Shown here piece after piece: positions 7,678-11,858 of a DNA stretch of 11,858 nucleotides; positions within the stretch are counted from its first letter, which is position 1; every line of letters begins with the position of its first letter. Under the pieces are notes generated by a model that was not told the origin of the DNA, made no database searches, and saw nothing but the letters and a program-made list of their open reading frames with translations. The translations under genes and the position numbers were made by a program. The stretch comes from Lentzea sp. (GTDB lineage: Bacteria; Actinomycetota; Actinomycetes; Mycobacteriales; Pseudonocardiaceae), in the NCBI GenBank assembly GCA_030146905.1, contig JASLAV010000482.1, forward strand, positions 1 to 11,858. Reading direction: 5' to 3'.

Positions 7678-8702
7678 GCCGGTCTGGCCACAAGCACGCA
7701 CGCGTCGTCGTTGCGCACTCCTGCTTCCCGCAGCAACGTCGTCGCGATCAGGACCGGCTGGTCGGTGATGAGGTCGCCGCCGAAGTCGACACCCCAGCGT
7801 TCGGTCAGGCCGTCGGAGTGCAGCACCACGACCGCTCCTTCCGGCAACGCGTAGTCGAACGCCCGGATCGTACGGGCCTGGTGGCCCGCGACGCCGGGTA
7901 CGGAGATCATGCCCTGCTTGCGGTCTCCCGCGAGGACCGCTCCCGCGATGTTGCCGAGCCCGCAGTAGCGCACGGTCCTGGCCGCCAGGTCGATGTCGGC
8001 GACCGCCACCGCGCCACCGCGCGTGCCGCGCAACGCCTGGTGCAGGCGGGCGACGAGCTGGTCGGGTGGCATCGGGGCGAGCTCGCGGAACAGCCGCACC
8101 GCGGTGTCGGACGCCGACGCCGCCAGCGGTCCGTGCCCCGACCCGTCGCACATCATCAACGTCAGCCGGTCCGCGCTCCGGCAGAACGCGTAGGCGTCGC
8201 CGGACACCTCCTCGCCGGTGATCGGCCTGGTCACCCCGGCGGCGCTCTCCACACCCCACTCGGGGGTCCAGTTCAGCACCGGGGCGAACCGCGCCACGAG
8301 CACCGTGCCGGAGCCGGGGCGCGAGGTCATGGAGCAGGAGGTGGCGAGCCGCGCCACCGCGCCCAGCCCGACGCCGAGCGTGCCGGTCGTGGACTGCCCG
8401 TCCTCCCACGCCAGCGCGACGTCCCGGATGCCGGGCCCGCGGTCCACGGCGACGATCTCCACGGCGGAGTCGCGCTCGCCGCGCACCGATCGGATCACCA
8501 CGACACCCTGCCGGGCGTGCTTGTGCAGGTTCGTGCCGATCTCGGTGACCGCCAGGCCGATCTCCGCCGTGCGCGGCGCGGTGAACCCGAGCCGTTCGGC
8601 GAGCGCCGTCGCCGAACGCCGGATCCTGCCCACATGGGCGGTCTCCTCCACCGGCAGCCACATCTCGTCGCGCACCAGCGGCAGGCACGTCGCCGTGGTC
8701 AT
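7674..8702 (-). CDS. HATPase-PP2C fusion, RsbX-like serine phosphatase
   Basis: A 342-aa protein with an N-terminal RsbT/RsbW-type ATPase (residues ~1-145) and a C-terminal PP2C of RsbX type (~155-342). Kinase motifs: IGLAVTEIGTNLHKHA N-box, DRGPGIRD and GTLGVGLGAVARL, all intact. Phosphatase motifs: GDAYAF, CDGSGHGPLA, HSDGLTERW and NDDACVLV, with metal aspartates kept. In Bacillus, RsbX dephosphorylates RsbS and RsbR and resets the stressosome; this gene lies directly after rsbT, which supports that role. The added ATPase domain could give it RsbT-like binding to the complex or a separate kinase activity. I chose ATG 8702-8700, which overlaps the rsbT stop (ATGA) like its neighbours; GTG at 8711-8709 is three codons upstream. 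Confidence 0.9.
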   Translation of the reverse strand: MTTATCLPLVRDEMWLPVEETAHVGRIRRSATALAERLGFTAPRTAEIGLAVTEIGTNLHKHARQGVVVIRSVRGERDSAVEIVAVDRGPGIRDVALAWEDGQSTTGTLGVGLGAVARLATSCSMTSRPGSGTVLVARFAPVLNWTPEWGVESAAGVTRPITGEEVSGDAYAFCRSADRLTLMMCDGSGHGPLAASASDTAVRLFRELAPMPPDQLVARLHQALRGTRGGAVAVADIDLAARTVRYCGLGNIAGAVLAGDRKQGMISVPGVAGHQARTIRAFDYALPEGAVVVLHSDGLTERWGVDFGGDLITDQPVLIATTLLREAGVRNDDACVLVARPA

Positions 8703-9112
8703 CTCTTCCACTTGACCACCGTCACGACGGTGCCGCGGCCGACCTCGGTGTCGAGGTCGAACTGGTCCACCAGGCGGCGGGCGCCGCTCAGCCCGAGGCC
8801 GAGACCGCTGCCGCTGCTCCAGCCGTCGGCGAGCGCCAGCGTGAGGTCGGGGATGCCGGGTCCCTCGTCGTGGAAGGACGCGCGGACACCCGTCCTGAAG
8901 CCGTCGCTCACCTCCTCGACGCGGGCGAAGCCACCGCCGCCGTAGATGAGCGTGTTGCGGGCGAGCTCACTGGCCGCCGTGACCAGCTTCGTCTGGTCGA
9001 CCAGTGAGAGCTTGTTCTGCTGCGCGTAGGCGCGCACGAGCTGGCGCACGCGGACGACGTCGTCGTCACCGCTGATCACGACCTCCTCCGGTCCTCCGGA
9101 CCGGGGCGGCAT
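8699..9112 (-). CDS. rsbT: RsbT serine/threonine kinase (stressosome switch kinase)
   Basis: A 137-aa HATPase-fold protein kinase, close to the usual RsbT length of about 133. Visible motifs: VDQTKLVTAASELARNTLIYGG with the N-box Asn at N53, DEGPGIPD with D82, and GLGLGLSGARRLVDQF. In the known system RsbT is held by RsbR/RsbS, phosphorylates them on stress, is released and then activates a PP2C such as RsbU. No classical RsbU with an RsbT-binding N-domain is next door; the candidate targets are the three downstream proteins. The start is ATG 9112-9110, sharing one base with the rsbS stop (TGATG). Confidence 0.95.
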   Translation of the reverse strand: MPPRSGGPEEVVISGDDDVVRVRQLVRAYAQQNKLSLVDQTKLVTAASELARNTLIYGGGGFARVEEVSDGFRTGVRASFHDEGPGIPDLTLALADGWSSGSGLGLGLSGARRLVDQFDLDTEVGRGTVVTVVKWKR

Positions 9113-9516
9113 CAGGCGTCCCGCTGGAACTCGCCGGAGTGCGGCAGCACACCCCGGCGCTCGCGGCCGAGCCGCCCGAGGATCTTCATGCCGCGTTCGA
9201 GGTCCAGCGCGGTGCGCACGCCGCCCAGCGTGAGCCCGAGCTCCACCAGCGTGATCGCCACCGCGGGACGCATCCCCACCACGACGGTGTCGGCGTCGAA
9301 CAGCCGCGAGATCGACGCGATCGTGGCGAACATCCGCCCGATGAACGAGTCGACGATCTCGACCGCGGAGATGTCGATGACCACGCCGTGGGCGCCGGTC
9401 GCACTGATCTTCTCCGCCAGGTCCTCCTGCAGCGCGAGCACGCTCTGGTCCTGCAGGTCGATCTGGATGGAGACCAGCAGCACGCCGCCGATCTTCAGGA
9501 TCGGGACGCGTTCCAT
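9112..9516 (-). CDS. rsbS: RsbS, single-domain STAS stressosome scaffold
   Basis: A 134-aa STAS protein opening with VPILKIGGVLLVSIQIDL, the usual RsbS N-terminus. The phospho-acceptor is S57 in EIVDSFIGRMF, matching Ser59 of Bacillus RsbS. The second signature, VVVGMRPAVAITLVELGL, is also present. RsbS co-assembles with RsbR into the stressosome core that sequesters RsbT; its phosphorylation on the serine releases RsbT. The ATG at 9516-9514 overlaps the rsbR stop (TGATG). The C-terminus is slightly longer than in Bacillus, ending in a charged tail from about residue 110 (RGMKILGRLGRERRG). Confidence 0.95.
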   Translation of the reverse strand: MERVPILKIGGVLLVSIQIDLQDQSVLALQEDLAEKISATGAHGVVIDISAVEIVDSFIGRMFATIASISRLFDADTVVVGMRPAVAITLVELGLTLGGVRTALDLERGMKILGRLGRERRGVLPHSGEFQRDA

Positions 9517-10367
9517 CAGCCGACCTCACGGCGCACGACGTCGACGCCCTCACGGCGCAACGCGTGCCGCAGGGCGTCGGCGAGCGAGGCCTTGGTGACG
9601 ATGTCGCCGAACTCGATGCCCAGCGCCACGATCGTCTGCGCGATCTGCGGGCGGATGCCGGAGACGATGCACTCCGCGCCCATCAGCCGTGCCGCGACCA
9701 CGGTCTTGAGCAGGTGCTGCGCTACCTGGGTGTCGACGGCGAACACACCGGTGATGTCGATGATGGCGTGCTCGGAGCCGGTCTCCACCAGCGACTCGAG
9801 CAGCTTCTCCATCACGACCTGGGTGCGGGCGGAGTCGAGCGTGCCCACCAGCGGCACGGCGAGGACGCCTTCCCAGATCTTGACGACGGGCGTGGTCAGT
9901 TCGAGCAGCTGCTCGGACTGCTCCCTGATGATCTCCTCACGGGCCCGCGAGTAGGACTCGAAGGTCAGCAGCCCGAGCGCGTCGAGCAGCCGGGAGAACT
10001 CGATCATCTCGCGGAAGAGCTGCTGGTCGTTGTCGCTCTCGATGAGCTCGAAGACCTGCTGCTTGAGGGAGAAGATGCTCGCCGCGGTCTCCGCTGGCGT
10101 GAAACCCGCCCGCACCCTGGACCGCGAGTACTCCTCCAGCAGCGACCGGATCTCGGCGAACTCCGGCCCGCTGATGTCCCTGCCGTCGTGGGCGGCGAGC
10201 GGGAGCAGGGTCGCGAAGAACTCCCTGAAGTCGGTCTGCAGCTCCGACCTGGTCGACCTTCCGCGCAGCAGGGCCGAGACCACACCCACCCACTTGTCGA
10301 TCAAGGACTCCTCGTTGGTCCGCAGCAGGTCGGTCAAACGCCGGTCGTGCCCCGCATCCGCAGTCAC
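9516..10367 (-). CDS. rsbR: RsbR-type stressosome sensor (N-terminal RsbRD-like domain plus STAS)
   Basis: A 283-aa protein, first in the operon. Residues ~5-150 are a helical N-terminal domain (LLRTNEESLIDKWVGVV, then a helix around FSLKQQVFELIE) of the RsbR N-terminal type seen in actinobacteria. This is the sensory turret. A linker helix leads to the C-terminal STAS (~165-275). Both regulatory threonines are kept: T213 in VDTQVAQHLLK and T245 in GIRPQIAQTIVALG, equivalent to Thr171 and Thr205 of Bacillus RsbRA. The start is GTG 10367-10365, with GGAGG 5 nt upstream. I see no haem-binding or cysteine motif, so the signal is unknown. It is the only RsbR in the window; paralogues elsewhere in the genome would be expected to share the complex. 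Confidence 0.94.
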   Translation of the reverse strand: MTADAGHDRRLTDLLRTNEESLIDKWVGVVSALLRGRSTRSELQTDFREFFATLLPLAAHDGRDISGPEFAEIRSLLEEYSRSRVRAGFTPAETAASIFSLKQQVFELIESDNDQQLFREMIEFSRLLDALGLLTFESYSRAREEIIREQSEQLLELTTPVVKIWEGVLAVPLVGTLDSARTQVVMEKLLESLVETGSEHAIIDITGVFAVDTQVAQHLLKTVVAARLMGAECIVSGIRPQIAQTIVALGIEFGDIVTKASLADALRHALRREGVDVVRREVG

Positions 10368-10504
10368 TCAGGCCTCCAATGGCGATCAGTGTCGACAGAC
10401 AGTAGCTGTGCGCCGTCCGGCCGCCCGACAGGTGGTTGTCGCGTTTAGCGGGAGCGCTGCGGAGGTACGTTCTCCCAGCGCAACCAGTGACGGAGAGGTA
10501 CCTC
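10368..10504. promoter_or_regulatory. Divergent regulatory region of rsbR and the lone HATPase, with TGTCG repeats
   Basis: This 137-nt gap must hold promoters for both directions. It contains the 8-bp palindrome TGTCGACA (10390-10397) and an inverted repeat CGACA-N6-TGTCG (10426-10441), giving four TGTCG half-sites in 52 bp. GGAGG at 10373-10377 (minus strand) is the rsbR ribosome site. I could not place a convincing -35/-10 pair or a SigB-type GTTT...GGGTAT box in either direction. Confidence 0.4.
10492..10498 (+). promoter_or_regulatory. Ribosome binding site deciding the TTG start at 10505
   Basis: GGAGAGG lies 6 nt before TTG 10505-10507. Earlier in-frame TTG codons (for example at 10436) have no such site. 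Confidence 0.6.
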
Positions 10505-10912
10505 TTGGCACCCGGCGACGAGCCCCCCGACAGCCCGCACGTGCTGGAGCTGAGCCACGACGTGGTGGACATCGCTGAGATCCGCCGGTGGGCCGGCTCC
10601 GCCCTGCCGCGACTGCACGAGGACGACCTGCTCGACGTGCAGCTGATCGTGACCGAGCTGGTCTCGAACGTCTACGACCACGGCCGGTTCCCCGCTCGCC
10701 TGCGGCTGCACAGGCCGACGCGGCAGGACGGTGTGAAGATCGTGGTGGAGGACGCCTCGCCGATCCCGCCGGTGCTCAAGCCGTCGTCGCCGCATTCCGC
10801 GCGCGGCCGCGGTCTCATCCTCGTGGACCAGCTGGCAGAGGATTGGGGTGTGACGGAGAACCCGTCCGGCAAGGCCGTGTGGGCCGTCGTGCCCTGTACG
10901 GGCGGTGCGTGA
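10505..10912 (+). CDS. Lone HATPase, anti-sigma-factor-type serine kinase (RsbW-like)
   Basis: A 135-aa single-domain ATPase of the HATPase_c_2 type common in actinomycetes. The N-box is LLDVQLIVTELVSNVYDHG. The next box is VEDASPIPP, in place of DxGxG, as in many actinomycete members. It is followed by RGRGLILVDQLAEDWG and a closing GKAVWAVVP strand. Such proteins bind a sigma factor or phosphorylate a STAS partner. The start is TTG with GGAGAGG. The gene is divergent from rsbR and ends 10 bp from the STAS gene on the other strand, suggesting that pair as kinase and antagonist. No sigma factor gene is present here, so its target is unknown. Confidence 0.88.
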   Translation: MAPGDEPPDSPHVLELSHDVVDIAEIRRWAGSALPRLHEDDLLDVQLIVTELVSNVYDHGRFPARLRLHRPTRQDGVKIVVEDASPIPPVLKPSSPHSARGRGLILVDQLAEDWGVTENPSGKAVWAVVPCTGGA

Positions 10913-10922
10913 GAGGTGTTCG

Positions 10923-11315
10923 TCACCGCCGCCTGGGCGGCGGCACCGCCCTGATGGCGGTGAGGGCGTCGGACCTGCTCGGGTACAACGCCAGCAGCAC
11001 GTCGACACCGGAGATCGCCAGCGGCATCAGCACGGCTCGCTTGCCCGCGACCACGGCGAGCGGCACGGTGCAGGCCTCTGCCTGCTGCCACACCGACGCC
11101 AGCATGTTGACACCGGCGGAACCGAAGAAGGTCACGCCGTCGAGGTCCACGATGACGCCCGCCGGCTCCTGCCGCACGGCGTCGAGCGCCTTCAGAAGAG
11201 GTGAGTCGGGTGTCATCCGGTCCACCTCACCCGTCACGGTCACGAGGGTGATCCCGTCGTGGTCCGTCAGGTGGGCGGTCAGGACCTCCACCGCTCCGTT
11301 GGACTGCTGGCTCAA
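10923..11315 (-). CDS. Lone STAS protein, anti-anti-sigma type (RsbV/BldG-like)
   Basis: A 130-aa single STAS domain. It shows the STAS pattern LVTVTGEVDRMT, GVIVDLDGVTFFGSAGVNML, and a C-terminal helix. The likely phospho-acceptor is S66 in FFGSAG. The usual role is to bind an anti-sigma kinase when unphosphorylated and be reset by a PP2C phosphatase, several of which are encoded nearby. The start is TTG 11315-11313, 8 nt after GGGAGGG; an earlier in-frame TTG (residue sequence GSGSRRRFSRC) adds an Arg-rich stretch not typical of the family. The C-terminus ends in PPPRRR, encoded by a GC-rich inverted repeat. Confidence 0.88.
   Translation of the reverse strand: MSQQSNGAVEVLTAHLTDHDGITLVTVTGEVDRMTPDSPLLKALDAVRQEPAGVIVDLDGVTFFGSAGVNMLASVWQQAEACTVPLAVVAGKRAVLMPLAISGVDVLLALYPSRSDALTAIRAVPPPRRR
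10926..10943. terminator. GC-rich inverted repeat at the convergent gene ends
   Basis: CCGCCGCC (10926-10933) and GGCGGCGG (10936-10943) are perfectly complementary around TG; a real stem would have about 7 bp and a 4-nt loop. It lies at the very end of the STAS coding region and 14 nt after the stop of the HATPase gene, so it may stop transcription of that gene. No U-tract. Confidence 0.3.
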
Positions 11316-11323
11316 GGGCGCCG

Positions 11324-11330
11324 CCCTCCC
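11324..11330 (-). promoter_or_regulatory. Ribosome binding site deciding the TTG start of the STAS gene
   Basis: On the minus strand GGGAGGG lies 8 nt before TTG 11315-11313. Confidence 0.55.
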
Positions 11331-11412
11331 ATCGGCACACCGTGAGAAGCGCCGACGCGAGCCGCTGCCCAACCCGGAGAACCTGTAGATGACCTCACAT
11401 GGATGAATCGGT

Positions 11413-11438
11413 GTTTCGGAAACTCTTCACCACGCTAT
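11413..11438 (+). promoter_or_regulatory. Candidate SigB/SigF-type promoter for the small ORF
   Basis: GTTT (11413-11416), 16 nt, then CGCTAT (11433-11438). Actinobacterial general-stress sigma factors use GTTT-N14-17-GGGTAT; four of the six -10 bases match. GTTT is also part of GTTTCGGAAAC, an 11-bp inverted repeat. It would give a leader of roughly 60 nt to the ATG at 11507. Confidence 0.28.
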
Positions 11439-11460
11439 GCCCCTTGATGCCGGGACACAA
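11432..11460 (-). promoter_or_regulatory. Candidate housekeeping promoter for the lone STAS gene
   Basis: On the minus strand, TTGTGT (11460-11455), 17 nt, TAGCGT (11437-11432). This keeps the TTG of the -35 and the TAnnnT of the -10. It overlaps the candidate stress promoter on the other strand and would give a leader of about 110 nt. Confidence 0.25.
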
Positions 11461-11506
11461 CCGCAGGGGCGTGTTCGCGAGCGCGTCGCGCGGGTAACCG
11501 CCCGTC

Positions 11507-11653
11507 ATGACCGATCCGCTGAACCCAGAGGCCCCGCACGCGCCGAACACGCCCGACCTGAACGACGTCGAGGAACCGCAGGTGCCGGAGGAGGCGCCCG
11601 CCAAGCAGGTGATCAACGACGAGGGCCCCGAGGGGCAGGAACCGCCGGACTAG
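11507..11653 (+). CDS. Small acidic proline-rich protein, function unknown
   Basis: A 48-aa protein that I do not recognise. About 90% of its codons end in G or C, while the other frames look poor, so it is likely a real gene. It has 13 Asp/Glu against one Lys, and 11 prolines. Prolines at 4, 7, 10, 13 and 16 recur every three residues, which favours an extended or polyproline-II N-terminus. There are no cysteines, no aromatics and no membrane segment, so it is probably disordered and cytosolic. It ends in EPPD, not the GGE/GGQ of Pup. No strong ribosome site precedes the ATG; a stress-type promoter candidate lies ~70 nt upstream and a strong hairpin follows, suggesting a separate short transcript. 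Confidence 0.6.
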   Translation: MTDPLNPEAPHAPNTPDLNDVEEPQVPEEAPAKQVINDEGPEGQEPPD

Positions 11654-11689
11654 ATCACTCAGGCACTGCTCCTGGTGAACAGTTCCACC

Positions 11690-11722
11690 GGTGTCCTCCG
11701 TCGCATTGCGACGGAGGACACC
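11690..11722 (+). terminator. Strong 15-bp hairpin terminator after the small gene
   Basis: GGTGTCCTCCGTCGC (11690-11704), loop ATT, GCGACGGAGGACACC (11708-11722): a perfect 15-bp stem starting 37 nt after the stop codon at 11653. There is no U-run, so it would be an actinomycete-style terminator; it is symmetrical and could also serve a gene entering from the right. Confidence 0.75.
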
Positions 11723-11858
11723 CACAGTCCAGGCAGTAATACAGCCCACGCCCACCACGGCGCGGCGGTGGGCACCAGGCCCCCCCCCACCGCCCACCCC
11801 CGCCCCCGGGGCCCGGCGCGGCGGGGGCGAGCGGGGAGGGCGTAGGAGGCGGTGAGGC
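11723..11858. other. Low-complexity G/C-rich tail without a recognisable gene
   Basis: From about 11775 the sequence becomes runs of C then G, including nine C in a row (11780-11788). A weaker inverted repeat GCCCACC (11750-11756)/GGTGGGC (11767-11773) precedes it. I see no credible coding frame. It could be an end-of-contig artefact or a second terminator region. Confidence 0.4.

Noticed and set aside
4157..7854. Long plus-strand open frames opposite the operon (4157-6463 and 5944-7854)
   Set aside because: They are antisense to the receiver-PP2C and kinase genes, whose motifs are unmistakable. The translations are low-complexity and domain-free.
9564..10448. Plus-strand open frame opposite rsbR
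   Set aside because: Antisense shadow of rsbR, whose STAS threonines and ribosome site are clear.
10368..10504. SigB-type promoter before rsbR
   Set aside because: No GTTT with correctly spaced GGGTAT-like box was found on the minus strand; only a loose TAnnnT (TACTGT) without a -35 partner.
11507..11653. Small acidic protein as a prokaryotic ubiquitin-like protein (Pup)
   Set aside because: It is acidic and short like Pup but ends in EPPD, lacking the C-terminal GGE/GGQ, and has no proteasome genes nearby.
11437..11739. 100-aa plus-strand frame overlapping the 48-aa gene
   Set aside because: Its third codon positions are not G/C-biased, unlike the 11507 frame, and it runs through the terminator hairpin.
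1..11858. CRISPR array, tRNA/rRNA genes, insertion sequences, phage attachment sites
   Set aside because: No regularly spaced repeats, no tRNA-like cloverleaf or rRNA segments noticed, and no transposase or integrase motif in any frame.

Overview
The window is high-GC DNA (about 70%) with strong G/C bias at third codon positions, frequent GTG/TTG starts and start/stop overlaps. This points to a filamentous actinomycete. Pseudonocardiales (Lentzea/Saccharothrix-like) is my guess from gene style only. Most of the window is a signalling island built from partner-switching parts: STAS proteins, HATPase serine kinases and PP2C phosphatases.

Layout. Positions 1-1511 (minus strand) hold two overlapping genes: a flavin-dependent amine-oxidase-type oxidoreductase, then the first 101 codons of a photolyase/cryptochrome-family protein that runs off the left edge. 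A divergent intergenic region with a perfect 18-bp palindrome (1622-1639) separates them from a plus-strand 872-aa protein (1672-4290). That protein carries PAS, GAF, PAS, PP2C, HATPase and STAS domains in one chain. A hairpin (4316-4336) lies between its end and the tail of the next, opposite-strand operon.

The core is a six-gene minus-strand operon read from 10367 to 4388: rsbR, rsbS, rsbT, a HATPase-PP2C fusion, a hybrid-type histidine kinase and a receiver-GAF-PP2C response regulator. Every junction overlaps (TGATG or ATGA), so the genes are probably translationally coupled. rsbR/rsbS/rsbT are a textbook stressosome module with the phospho-acceptor residues in place. In the best-known Bacillus system, freed RsbT switches on the phosphatase RsbU. 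Here the likely outputs are the three downstream proteins. The kinase starts with a degenerate RsbT-like domain that has lost its ATP-binding residues and ends with a degenerate receiver, so the operon looks like a stressosome wired into a two-component/PP2C pathway.

Divergent from rsbR is a lone anti-sigma-type HATPase (10505-10912). It converges tail to tail with a lone STAS anti-anti-sigma-type protein (10923-11315). These two, or the 872-aa protein, could be downstream substrates of the operon's phosphatases. No sigma factor gene is present in the window. At the right end there is a small acidic, proline-rich 48-aa gene (11507-11653), followed by a strong 15-bp hairpin terminator and a low-complexity G/C-rich tail.
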